NCBI GenBank assembly: GCA_947585525.1 | Contig: CANPXA010000001.1 | Span: forward strand, 1 to 32,023 | Source: an uncultured Akkermansia sp. | Lineage (GTDB): Bacteria; Verrucomicrobiota; Verrucomicrobiia; Verrucomicrobiales; Akkermansiaceae | Reading direction: 5' to 3' | DNA length: 32,023 nucleotides | In this document: piece by piece, positions 22,527 through 32,016 of the stretch | How positions within the stretch are numbered: the stretch's first letter is position 1 | How the letters are laid out: the number at the start of each line of letters is the position of its first letter | Position numbers and translations under genes: made by a program | Notes under the pieces: generated by a model | Seen by the model: the letters and a program-made list of their open reading frames with translations, nothing else | Database searches by the model: none | Told to the model about the DNA's origin: nothing

Positions 22527-25500
22527 ATGAAACTCCACTTACCTTCGGGATTCCGCAAGGCGCTGATGGCATGCCTTGCAGCGGTAGCTTTGCCGACTAC
22601 ATTTCCTTCCACCTTTGGTTCAGCTTCCGGCATAGCAGCGATGATGTTCCTGTTCACGAGTCAACGCGTGGCGGCGAATTTCGGTCCGGCTGATGTTTCG
22701 TATAGTTCTAGAGATTACGAGGATAATGTGAGCATTGACGGCGATACAGATCTGGTTATTAAAAGGGGGACACAAGTTGATCAAAACAAATTGCATGTGA
22801 TGGGAGGGAGTGACGCTAATCTGAAGATAACGGCAGAAGACACTTCAGAAGGGCGAATTTACATCCTGGATGGTGGCGGTTTTAAGACGTTTCAATCGAT
22901 CTGGCTGAGTCAGGGAAATTATGAAATTTATTCCAACGATGGACAATATGCCATAGACACAACGCTCCGGAGCTTGTACGTGGCGGGAGACAATGCCCAT
23001 CTGACGTTCAAGCGGTATGCCGGCGATGCTGAAGGGTATTTTGGAGAACACAAACTCGGAGCGGATTTCTATATTGGACGGACAACTTCGACAGTAGGCG
23101 ATGACGATGTCGGAAAGGTATTTAACTTAAAACTTGAGTCGGGAATCACGGTGGAGACGAGCGGTTCTCTGACAGTACAGGATGCTTTTGGTTACATCTG
23201 TCTGGCGAATGAGGACGGTAATAAAAAAGCAGCTCGCCTCGCCTTTGACGGGAGTGTCAGCGGTGCCACCTTGAGGCTTGATTCAGGGGCGAGAGATAAT
23301 GTCAAGGCAGCTGGTACACTCTACCTGGGAACAGGCGGCGAATTAACGGAGACGCTCCAGCTTTTTGACAAGGCAACCGTCGTTCTGGGCAACGGTTCCA
23401 CTTTAAAGGTGGGTTCTTTTAACTCGCAGTGGACTTCCGGTACGATAACGACGGAAAATGATGAGACTGCCACACTGGAGATCACCAAGGGTGCGGGTAT
23501 GAACGTTGGGTTGTTGAGCATAGGTGCTGGCGTTACTCTTAAGATGAATGCTACTGCCGACGATGGCAAGCAGATACTAGCAGCAGCGAATCCCGCTTCC
23601 CAAAATTCCTCGAGTCTCAACGGGAACCTGTGGATTGTACGAGGCACGCTTGAACTGCAGGGCTCTGATTCGGATTACACCATTGGCGGAAACATACAGA
23701 TTGACGGCGGCATGCTTCAATTTGATAAAAGCACGACCGTAGTCGGGGGTATCAGGTACAACGTGGAAAGCAATTCAGCTTTTAGTTATACCTCAGGGAT
23801 CACGGTAAAAGGGAACTGGGACATTCAAAAAGGGGTGGCAGAGGACGCGATGTCTCACATGGTATTTGGAGATGCCATCACATTGGATGGGAACATAATT
23901 CTCTCAAACAATTCAGTCGTGCAGTTTGGCAACGAAAGCGGAGCCGCTTCCACTGTCAAAGGAAAGATCACCGATGCCGAGGGAAGCTACGGCGAAGTGT
24001 GGGTGGAAAACGTTGGCGTCAATTTTGACGATGTTGTTGAGTTGAAGGGAGCCCTCCGCTTCGGTTGGGGTGGCTTTATTAGTCTCAAAACAAAGCTGGT
24101 GGTCGGTTCTCTCCTTCTCGACAACGGCGACCACCAAACGACATTTGCAAGGGCGGCGGGCGTGGAGGAGGATGTGCAGGTGATTCTCAAACTCTCCGAG
24201 GAGGAGGGGCATTTGAGTAGACTAGGGCGCAATGGGGAGGGTGGTGCAGAAATTAGCTCCGGTGTTTTAACGTACAATGACCCCAATTTCCTCGGACTCT
24301 TCGGACAGGGTGTCGTCTTTGGTGTGGAGGGAGGGGGAAAAACACTTATCTTGCGAGGGGGTGGCACCACGGAGGGAGGTCTGACCATCGGCGAAGGCGC
24401 TACGTTGCAGCTGGACGGCGGAGACTCCGGCGCAGACTTTACCGTGGGCGGGAAAATTTCCGGCGATGGAACGCTCAGGATTGTGACAGGGAATGATGGA
24501 AAATACCTCACACTGAATGCGGGAGGCTCCATTGGATCAATTGAGATGAGCCGCTGGGGAGGACGGTTTAAAATCGGAGCAAATCTGACTGTGGGGGGCA
24601 TGACGGAGGATGCACCTGTGAACACAGACTACAACAGGAAGAGGTCGGTGGACAGCAGTGACGAGGCGGACCATTCGTTCATTCTGGACGTGGCGCAGGG
24701 CAATCACAGCGTGGAGAAAGTGCAGTTCGACGAACGCATCAACATTGTCAAGAGAGGGAATGGGAAACAGACGTTCAGGGAGGCAACGGTCGGCGGTGAT
24801 GTGACGGTGGAAGCCGGTGAGTTGGCATTCAGTGCGACAGAAGAGATGACCATCGGCGGCGCTGTGAGCATCTCAGGGGGAACGATGAGCTGGAGCGGCG
24901 GAACCCTGACGGTCACCGGGCAGCTCTCGTCAAGCGATGGAGGAACGCTTTCTGTGGCGTATGGTGAAAACACCAAGTTGACGCTCACCGGCGGGGTAGG
25001 AACCGCCCTCTCCCTGACACTCACGGGGCTCACGTACAATGTCGTTGATGGCGACGGCTGGGCCTTGTTCGGCGAATCGTGGAATGACGAATGGAAAGGC
25101 AAGATCACGGTGAACGGCTCTGTGGTGAATGAGGGACAACGGTACAAACTCAAGATTGATGACAGCACGCATCACATTGTCCTGGGGGACGAAATAGAGG
25201 TGCAGAGTCTCACGTGGACAAGCAGTAGCGCGGAGGACACGCTCAACTGGAGCGGGAGTAGTGAGTGGGATGGAAGCAAAACCTTTGAGGACTACGATGG
25301 AGTGACCCTTGCAGGGGGCTCCACAGGCGGCAAGGTGCAGCTGAGCATGGATGTCATCGCCGACAGCCTGACCGTAACGGGCAGCAACAATGCCGTCGTT
25401 ACCCTCCTGGGAACAGGCACGCTCAACGTGGACGGTGAGTTGCAGGTGGAAAGGGGAGCCACACTCTCCGTCGGCGGCAACGTGACATTGCAATTCGGGT

Positions 25501-28500
25501 CTGTCGGCGAATCAGGCTTAGAAGGGAAATTGGAGGTGACGGCGGACGGCGTCATCAAGCCCACAGACGGAGCCACGATTACCTCCCTCAACGGCGCAGG
25601 AGGGACCATCGATCTCTCCGCGCTGAGCGGCGAACAGGAGAATGACAAGACCTTCACCGTCACCACCCTGACGTTTACCTCCGAAACGACGACCACGGTG
25701 AGTCTCGGTGATTCCGGCGTGTTGAGCACGAGCGCGCAGGTGAACGGCAGCGGGGCGGATTTGATTATCGACACCGGCACGGAGGAACACGGCGGTGGAA
25801 CCCTTGGACTTAAGATGACCGGAGGCGGCACGCTGGGCAGCCTCCAATGCAAAGGGGAATCAAGCGGGGTGTATGTGACGGCTGAGCTCAATGGAGAATG
25901 GACCTTGGAGAAGGAGAGCAACTTGGGAAGCTTGCAAATGAATTCCGAAACCAATCTGACGCTCATCCTAGGAGACACATTCTCCCTCAACGGTTTTGGC
26001 GCCGTAGCTTGGGGCACAGGAGGAACGAAGCTGGAAATTCTGGCTGACAGGGACAATGTGGACTTTGTCTATGACAGCAAGTTTTCCAACAGGGACGTTT
26101 GGCTTAATAAGGACTCAGGTTCGTTTGTGATAGGTGACGAAACGCATTCTGTCGATTTCATCGTGAAGCATATCCGGGATGACAACTTCACAGGATTCGG
26201 CATGCACACTTTCAGTCTGACTGGGAATCTTGAAATACAAAAAGGTAAACTTCAATTTTATTCTGTAGCGGAAGGGACGATAAAGGGAGAACTTTCAGGC
26301 GCGGGAACATTAAGCTTAACGGAATCAAATTTTACTATCGGGACTGTCAACGGCGCCGGCAGCATCGGTACACTTGAGTTTCGCGGCTCGGACGGTGGAG
26401 CTACAACTACGGTGAAGCTCGTCGGCGACCTGACCGTGAAATCGGTCACTAAAACTCATGATTCACACAATATTGACGGTCAAGGCATCCTTCAGAGAGC
26501 GGGGGAGGCAATGGCAGCGAACGTTTACCTGCTGATCGACACGGGGGCGGAGGTAACGGAGGAAACAATCAATGTGTTTGAGGAGAGGTACGCTGCGGTG
26601 CAGAGGTTCGAAGCTAACACGGGCATGGGCAAGGCGGGTAGCGGGGAATTGAAATTGAGTGCGGAGGAAGGAGCCGAGACGATGGCGACACCGTTCAAGT
26701 TAGCGGCGGGGACACTGACGTGGACGGGAGGGACGCAGGAGATGAGCGACTTTACGGCTGTGAGCGGCACAACGCTGAAAGTGACGGGCGGCAATTTGCA
26801 GCTTGGTACGTTCAGTGGTGAACTCACAAGCTTGAACCTGTCGGGAAGAGGAGTTCTCACGGCAGGTGGAGGCGTGTTGACGGTCGGTAGCATCGAGGTG
26901 TCGGGTACGGACGCGAGATTGGAAATTGATGCGGCCGGTCGTGCTCAGATCAAATTGGTATCCGCCGGAATAATCAGTAACGACGGAGGGAAACTAACAA
27001 TCGACGTGCAGAACGTGTCCGGCGCGCACTACCAGTTGTTCGATCTTGGGGATGCCGCGCCGGATTGGTGGACTGAATGGTACAGACAATACAGGCAGTA
27101 TGTGAACATCGTCGCGGGTAACGTGAGCGGTGTATGCCTCAATGAGGACGGAAGCATCGACATCATGCCGGGTGATGGAGTGACATGGGTTGGCGGCGGA
27201 GATAACAACACGTGGAGCAACGAATCCGATGCCGAGTGGAAGCCGAACCTTCAGCCCAACGAGCAGCATGTGCATTTCGTGAAGGACACGGAGGGAGAAA
27301 AACACGAGGGAACGGTGCGAATCGAGGGCTCCGTGACTCCCCGCAGCGTGTACATCGACGGTGGAACGTACACCTTCGTGAACGCGGAGAATGAGGGGGG
27401 CCTGGACATCGCGGAGGGCGGGATGCTGCAGGTGTCGGAGGGGGCAACACTGCACCTCAACCTCAAGAACTCGAGCATTCCGACCGTGGATCTACAGGGC
27501 ACGCTGGGCCTCGGACATGCGGAGGCTCTGCCGACGAGCGGTACCAAACTGCAATTCAACGGAGGTGTCTTGCTGTACGATACGGAGGGTGTCGCCACGG
27601 ACGTGAGTTCCCTCGTGAATCGTGAGAACAGCACAGGAGACGTGAGGGTGCGGGTGGAAGATGCTGTGGGAGGAGTGGTCTGGGGCAGCAGGAATTCGGC
27701 AGCAAACAGCGGCGTCGGTCTCGCGTTGGACAGCGGGCTGGACAAGAGCGGCACAGGCAACTTCACTCTCGCGTGGAAAGATGACGGCAAGACCGAGCAC
27801 GGGGGAAAGGTCACTGTGGAGGAGGGCATACTCACTCTCGATGTGGCGGCGAACAGCAATGCTCAACTCACCGGCGGAGTCGAGGTGGACGGCAAGGGAG
27901 AGCTGGCATTGCAGGTCGGCTCCGGTTCGCTTTCTCTGAGCGGCGATGTCAGTGGGGACGGCAAGTTGTCGGTGAGTCAAGGAGCGGTCTCGCTGAGCGG
28001 CAACAACACGATCAAGCAGATTGAACTGGGGAACGGTACCACCACGACCATCAACGGCGATAACGCCTTGGGTGGGAACGACACCACCCTCATCCTCTCC
28101 GGCGGAACGATTGCTGCCTCTTCTGCAGCGCAGGTGCAGGCGGGGAAAGTGACCGTGAACGCCGACACGACGCTTGACGGCGACATCACCCTGACCGGAA
28201 CCTTGGAGGGGAGCAGCTCCCTCACTGCAGCGGCAGGAAAAAATGTCTCGCTGAGCGGCGATATCGCGGGTTACACGGGTACGTTGGGGACAGAGGAAAA
28301 GAGTACGTGGAGTTTGAGCGGGAGAGCGATCGGTGCGGACGGCAGGTTGAATGTGAATCTCGGCGGGAAAGGAACCTTTGAGGTGCGTGGCGACAGTGAT
28401 GTCTTCCTCAGTGGCATACTCGGGCATGCCGGGGATTCCTTTACCTTGAAGAACGGCGGTGACGGTGAGCTCATTATCACGAGCAGCAATACGGATGCGA

Positions 28501-31500
28501 CCGGCGTGTCGCTTGATGTCAGCAGGGGGAAAATCGTGTTGGGCGACACGGAACACGCCATCGACTGGAAGGGACAGAAGATTTCCGGAGAAGGGGAGCT
28601 CGTGTTAAGAAATGTGACTCTGGGGGAGGGAGGATTCACGAGCCGTGGCTCTCAATCCAAGTTACGAGTCGAAACAGCGGGGGCCTCCGTTGCCGGGAAT
28701 CCCGGAGGTCTGGTGGATCTGGGTGGGATGGATGTGTCAAAAGGGGTGCTCAGCGGCATCGTTGTCAATGAGCGAGGTCAGCTCAAGGGCGTGCGGGGTA
28801 CCATCACGGTGGGAGGCAGTCGCGGTATAACAGTGGACATCTATCTTTCGAGGGAGAATGTCGGAGAGGGGGCGATGTCCGCCGTCGTCGGCAGTGAGGA
28901 GGGCGTGACCTTCGACGTTAAGAGAAGGAATTCGCTCAAGTTGCATCTAGGAGCGAGTGCGGCGGGAGCGATTGCCGAGAGTTTTCAGGACACGGAACAA
29001 GAAGGAACCGGAACTGCGGTTCTCTCTGTGGTAGAAAATGGAAGCATCGGTGACTCCGGGTCGGACGTGAGCTCCTATTTCGACGTGAGCGAAGAGGCGC
29101 AGGCTGTGCTCGATGTAACAGGCGCTCATGTAGAGAAGGATGAACAGGGTCGCATCATCATCACCGGGAGCGCGGCGGATGTCTATATCGTGCGCGATGA
29201 GATGACGCTGGAGGGGGATGGCACGGGAGTGCTCGCAGAAAGCAAGGCTACTCTTCTCTCCCGGGAGACAAGCAAGCTCCATCTTCTTCAAGAAGGTAAG
29301 GATGGAACGGACGATGATATAACAATCAGAAATCTCGTGGGTGTGAGTGGCAGTGAGCTCACGGTTGAAAACCAAGCGGGGGATGCTGAAAACAATCGCT
29401 TCACCGTCCACTTCAACAACACGAAGGCGGATATCACGCAGGAGGATGTGAAGGGCGAGGGGAAGGCGGAAGACGTGGAGGGGCAGGATACGACCTTCTA
29501 CGGTTCCTTCACGGCAGGCGTCGGAGTGGATGTGGAGAAGAAGGGACTGGGAACCTTCACGGTGGGTGGTAACTACACGCTGAAGGATGGTTCTACGACC
29601 ATCACGCAGGGACGTCTCGTTCTCAAGGGCGAGAAAAATAGCATGGAGAATCTCGTCTTTAACTACATGGGCGAACCGGATCCGAACGGTCACCAAGGAG
29701 ATCAGCTGAAAGCTGAGGAGCGTGGACTTGTGCTGGCCGGGGGCGGCAAGACGACCATTAGCGGGACAATCAAGGAGAGCGAGGATGCGGAGGGAGGCGG
29801 GAGCGATGCCATCGAGATAGAGGACGATTCGGAGCTCGTGCTCACCGGCAGCAACACGCTGGAGCACACCTCAATCACCGCCGATGATGCGGAGAATGGA
29901 GGCGGGAAACTGACGATTGAGGGCGAGGGAGCGAGTCTCACGCTGAAAGGGGGAGACTCCCAACTCTCCGGGGTGGATGTGGAGCTGAAAGGAGAAGGAA
30001 GCGCGTTGGACGTGGGTGGCGCCAAAAATGAGGTCACTTCCCTCTCCGGCAACGGTGTCCTGAAGAGCACCGCAGGGGCGGAGCTTTCCTTGGGCGGCGG
30101 CTCCTTCTCCGGTACGTTGGACTGCTCGCCCGACAGCTCGACCGGAAAGGCCGGCAAGTTGGTGGTGGAGAAGGACTCTGACTTCACGCTGGATAACGTG
30201 GTCACCGGGTCTGATGCGACCAAGGCGTGGGACGTGCAGGTGCGGGACGGAGGAGCGTTGACCATCGATGTGAGTAAAAAAGGGGCGGAGGAAGGCATGA
30301 CTTTAGGCGATGTGGACCTCGGCTCCGGCAACACGACCACCTTCAAGGTGAACAGCGACACCTACGAAACGACGACCGTGCAAGGCAATTCCCTCACGTG
30401 GGGAGAGGACAGCACGATTGTGCTGGAGGCATCGGCCGGGGAGACTGCTTGGGATCCGAGCAAGGGAGATCTCACCTTGGGCAGTTACGGCAGCATAGAC
30501 GGCAAGGTGGCTGATTTGGAGGTTCAACTTCGTGGGGACGCCTTCCTCATGTCGGACGTGACGGGCGTGAAGGAGAAAGACGGGAAAGTGGTTATTGAGT
30601 TGAGAGAGACTAAGGATAATAAATTTGAGCGCGCCATACCGGGCGGCGAGAAGAATTCTATGGCAGGGTCGCAGATGTTCTGGGGCTCGCTCAAGGACAA
30701 GACGCAGTTTGAGACGCTCATGGATATTCTCTCCAATCCGGATTCCGACTACGCGAAGATGGTGCATGGACTCGTCGGACTGATGGATTCCGGCAACAAG
30801 GCAGAGCTGGAGCGAGCTCTCGCCGCCGGTGCCGGTTCATCCATCTCAGTTCTCGGACCCGCGCTCGTGCAGGACCTGCACCGCCAGCTCGGCGCCATCC
30901 GCAACCGCACGACCACCATGGCGAATGAGGTCACGTACGATTCGTACGACCAACTGCCGATGTGGCACGCCTGGCTCAATGCCGAGGGCAACTACCACAA
31001 GATGGACTCCGACGGCTTCGCCCCGGGCTACACGCTCAACAACTGGGGCGGCACGGTGGGTGTGGACGCGGATGTATCGGAACGCACAACGGTAGGACTC
31101 GCGCTCACGGCGATGTACGGCGACCTCAAGACGGAGAGCACGGATGTGGGCAAGGGAGACCTGGACACGACGTACTTGTCGGCGTTTGCGCGCACGACGA
31201 AGGGAGCGTGGATTCACACCTTCGTGGTGAGCTTTGGCATGGCGGATGTGAGCCTGAATCGCACGGTGAACGCGGGCGGCGTGAACTACCGCACGCAGGG
31301 TAGCACGGATGGATATGCCGTGGGCGCCATGTATGAGGTAGGCTACACGAAGCTGACGAACCGGAGAGGGACGATGGCGTTCCAGCCTGTGTTCAACGTG
31401 GAGATACGCCATGCGGCGATCAAAGGCTACACGGAGACGGGGAGCGATGCGGGACTTAAGGTGGACGACATCGAGCAGGATGTGGTGACCTTCGGGTTCG

Positions 31501-31805
31501 GCGCGAGATTACAGAGCATCGTCGGAGAGAACATCTACAACCGCACGTCGATCCTCGAGGGACGCCTGCTGGTGAAGGCCGATGTGGGAGACAACACGGG
31601 AGTAGCGAAGAACTCTCTGATAGGGGCGTCGACGGTGGGAGAGGTAGAGAGTGCGGAGGTAGGAGCGCTTGGGATAGAAGCGGGGATAGGGCTGACGATA
31701 CCGCTCGGGGCATCGGCGGGCAGCGTGTTCATGGATGCCTCGGCAGAGGTGCGCAGCGGCTGGACCAGCTTCAATGCGACCGTTGGCTATAGAATCAACT
31801 TCTGA
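22527..31805 (+). CDS. Giant autotransporter (type Va), passenger plus C-terminal barrel
   Basis: From the ATG at 22527 the protein has 3,092 residues. The signal begins MKLHLPSGFRKALMACLAA, as I recall for Akkermansia-type autotransporters. An upstream ATG at 22458 with a Shine-Dalgarno site would extend it by 23 residues. The passenger (about residues 50-2780) is Gly-, Thr- and Ser-rich with short repeats such as GGTLS, LSGDVSGDG and LTLTGG, typical of a right-handed beta-helix with passenger-associated repeats. Two Trp-rich segments (near residues 896 and 1552, e.g. VTWVGGGDNNTWSN) look like module borders. The barrel (about 2800-3092) has MWHAWLNAEGNYH, alternating strands and a final GYRINF. 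It would be exported through the inner membrane and inserted by BAM, with the passenger on the cell surface. Base composition changes along the gene. Ligand unknown. Confidence 0.9.
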   Translation: MKLHLPSGFRKALMACLAAVALPTTFPSTFGSASGIAAMMFLFTSQRVAANFGPADVSYSSRDYEDNVSIDGDTDLVIKRGTQVDQNKLHVMGGSDANLKITAEDTSEGRIYILDGGGFKTFQSIWLSQGNYEIYSNDGQYAIDTTLRSLYVAGDNAHLTFKRYAGDAEGYFGEHKLGADFYIGRTTSTVGDDDVGKVFNLKLESGITVETSGSLTVQDAFGYICLANEDGNKKAARLAFDGSVSGATLRLDSGARDNVKAAGTLYLGTGGELTETLQLFDKATVVLGNGSTLKVGSFNSQWTSGTITTENDETATLEITKGAGMNVGLLSIGAGVTLKMNATADDGKQILAAANPASQNSSSLNGNLWIVRGTLELQGSDSDYTIGGNIQIDGGMLQFDKSTTVVGGIRYNVESNSAFSYTSGITVKGNWDIQKGVAEDAMSHMVFGDAITLDGNIILSNNSVVQFGNESGAASTVKGKITDAEGSYGEVWVENVGVNFDDVVELKGALRFGWGGFISLKTKLVVGSLLLDNGDHQTTFARAAGVEEDVQVILKLSEEEGHLSRLGRNGEGGAEISSGVLTYNDPNFLGLFGQGVVFGVEGGGKTLILRGGGTTEGGLTIGEGATLQLDGGDSGADFTVGGKISGDGTLRIVTGNDGKYLTLNAGGSIGSIEMSRWGGRFKIGANLTVGGMTEDAPVNTDYNRKRSVDSSDEADHSFILDVAQGNHSVEKVQFDERINIVKRGNGKQTFREATVGGDVTVEAGELAFSATEEMTIGGAVSISGGTMSWSGGTLTVTGQLSSSDGGTLSVAYGENTKLTLTGGVGTALSLTLTGLTYNVVDGDGWALFGESWNDEWKGKITVNGSVVNEGQRYKLKIDDSTHHIVLGDEIEVQSLTWTSSSAEDTLNWSGSSEWDGSKTFEDYDGVTLAGGSTGGKVQLSMDVIADSLTVTGSNNAVVTLLGTGTLNVDGELQVERGATLSVGGNVTLQFGSVGESGLEGKLEVTADGVIKPTDGATITSLNGAGGTIDLSALSGEQENDKTFTVTTLTFTSETTTTVSLGDSGVLSTSAQVNGSGADLIIDTGTEEHGGGTLGLKMTGGGTLGSLQCKGESSGVYVTAELNGEWTLEKESNLGSLQMNSETNLTLILGDTFSLNGFGAVAWGTGGTKLEILADRDNVDFVYDSKFSNRDVWLNKDSGSFVIGDETHSVDFIVKHIRDDNFTGFGMHTFSLTGNLEIQKGKLQFYSVAEGTIKGELSGAGTLSLTESNFTIGTVNGAGSIGTLEFRGSDGGATTTVKLVGDLTVKSVTKTHDSHNIDGQGILQRAGEAMAANVYLLIDTGAEVTEETINVFEERYAAVQRFEANTGMGKAGSGELKLSAEEGAETMATPFKLAAGTLTWTGGTQEMSDFTAVSGTTLKVTGGNLQLGTFSGELTSLNLSGRGVLTAGGGVLTVGSIEVSGTDARLEIDAAGRAQIKLVSAGIISNDGGKLTIDVQNVSGAHYQLFDLGDAAPDWWTEWYRQYRQYVNIVAGNVSGVCLNEDGSIDIMPGDGVTWVGGGDNNTWSNESDAEWKPNLQPNEQHVHFVKDTEGEKHEGTVRIEGSVTPRSVYIDGGTYTFVNAENEGGLDIAEGGMLQVSEGATLHLNLKNSSIPTVDLQGTLGLGHAEALPTSGTKLQFNGGVLLYDTEGVATDVSSLVNRENSTGDVRVRVEDAVGGVVWGSRNSAANSGVGLALDSGLDKSGTGNFTLAWKDDGKTEHGGKVTVEEGILTLDVAANSNAQLTGGVEVDGKGELALQVGSGSLSLSGDVSGDGKLSVSQGAVSLSGNNTIKQIELGNGTTTTINGDNALGGNDTTLILSGGTIAASSAAQVQAGKVTVNADTTLDGDITLTGTLEGSSSLTAAAGKNVSLSGDIAGYTGTLGTEEKSTWSLSGRAIGADGRLNVNLGGKGTFEVRGDSDVFLSGILGHAGDSFTLKNGGDGELIITSSNTDATGVSLDVSRGKIVLGDTEHAIDWKGQKISGEGELVLRNVTLGEGGFTSRGSQSKLRVETAGASVAGNPGGLVDLGGMDVSKGVLSGIVVNERGQLKGVRGTITVGGSRGITVDIYLSRENVGEGAMSAVVGSEEGVTFDVKRRNSLKLHLGASAAGAIAESFQDTEQEGTGTAVLSVVENGSIGDSGSDVSSYFDVSEEAQAVLDVTGAHVEKDEQGRIIITGSAADVYIVRDEMTLEGDGTGVLAESKATLLSRETSKLHLLQEGKDGTDDDITIRNLVGVSGSELTVENQAGDAENNRFTVHFNNTKADITQEDVKGEGKAEDVEGQDTTFYGSFTAGVGVDVEKKGLGTFTVGGNYTLKDGSTTITQGRLVLKGEKNSMENLVFNYMGEPDPNGHQGDQLKAEERGLVLAGGGKTTISGTIKESEDAEGGGSDAIEIEDDSELVLTGSNTLEHTSITADDAENGGGKLTIEGEGASLTLKGGDSQLSGVDVELKGEGSALDVGGAKNEVTSLSGNGVLKSTAGAELSLGGGSFSGTLDCSPDSSTGKAGKLVVEKDSDFTLDNVVTGSDATKAWDVQVRDGGALTIDVSKKGAEEGMTLGDVDLGSGNTTTFKVNSDTYETTTVQGNSLTWGEDSTIVLEASAGETAWDPSKGDLTLGSYGSIDGKVADLEVQLRGDAFLMSDVTGVKEKDGKVVIELRETKDNKFERAIPGGEKNSMAGSQMFWGSLKDKTQFETLMDILSNPDSDYAKMVHGLVGLMDSGNKAELERALAAGAGSSISVLGPALVQDLHRQLGAIRNRTTTMANEVTYDSYDQLPMWHAWLNAEGNYHKMDSDGFAPGYTLNNWGGTVGVDADVSERTTVGLALTAMYGDLKTESTDVGKGDLDTTYLSAFARTTKGAWIHTFVVSFGMADVSLNRTVNAGGVNYRTQGSTDGYAVGAMYEVGYTKLTNRRGTMAFQPVFNVEIRHAAIKGYTETGSDAGLKVDDIEQDVVTFGFGARLQSIVGENIYNRTSILEGRLLVKADVGDNTGVAKNSLIGASTVGEVESAEVGALGIEAGIGLTIPLGASAGSVFMDASAEVRSGWTSFNATVGYRINF

Positions 31806-31825
31806 CGAAGTGTGATTCTATAGCC
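31785..31825 (+). other. Hairpin enclosing the stop codon of the giant autotransporter
   Basis: GGCTATAGAATCA (31785-31797) pairs perfectly with 31813-31825; an inner ACTTC/GAAGT stem (31798-31802 with 31807-31811) follows after a one-base bulge (31812). The loop is TGAC, containing the TGA stop (31803-31805). It is the counterpart of 34-74, with two base pairs changed on both sides at once. Confidence 0.75.
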
Positions 31826-31896
31826 TAAGTCAACTATAATAATTAAGGTCGGCGAATTTTTATTTTACGCTAAGAAAGGTCAGCATAGCTCCGCTT

Positions 31897-32016
31897 ATGG
31901 GGGGGCTTTCAGCCTCCCCATTCCCCTCTGACCAGGGAGAGAGCTCCTCGCTCTCTCCCTTGGATCCCTCTCTGCGGGGGGATTCCTTAGATGGGGAGGG
32001 CTGCTCATCCCTCCCC
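31897..32016. repeat. Cluster of four GC-rich hairpins at the right edge
   Basis: Four successive stem-loops are visible: 31897-31921 (11 bp with one G-U pair), 31934-31960 (11 bp perfect, five-base loop), 31964-31983 (7 bp with one G-U) and 31993-32016 (8 bp perfect). The arms alternate between purine-rich and pyrimidine-rich strands. The element may continue beyond the window. Before it, 31826-31890 is AT-rich with nothing recognisable; no reading frame in this region is convincing. Confidence 0.6.

Noticed and set aside
27492..28556. Minus-strand 354-residue frame and other long frames opposite the giant autotransporter
   Set aside because: Shadows of the Gly/Thr-rich passenger reading frame; no start signals or motifs.
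31897..32016. Retron or integron attC interpretation of the right-edge hairpins
   Set aside because: No reverse transcriptase or integrase gene and no attC core sites are visible; the window ends too early to judge.
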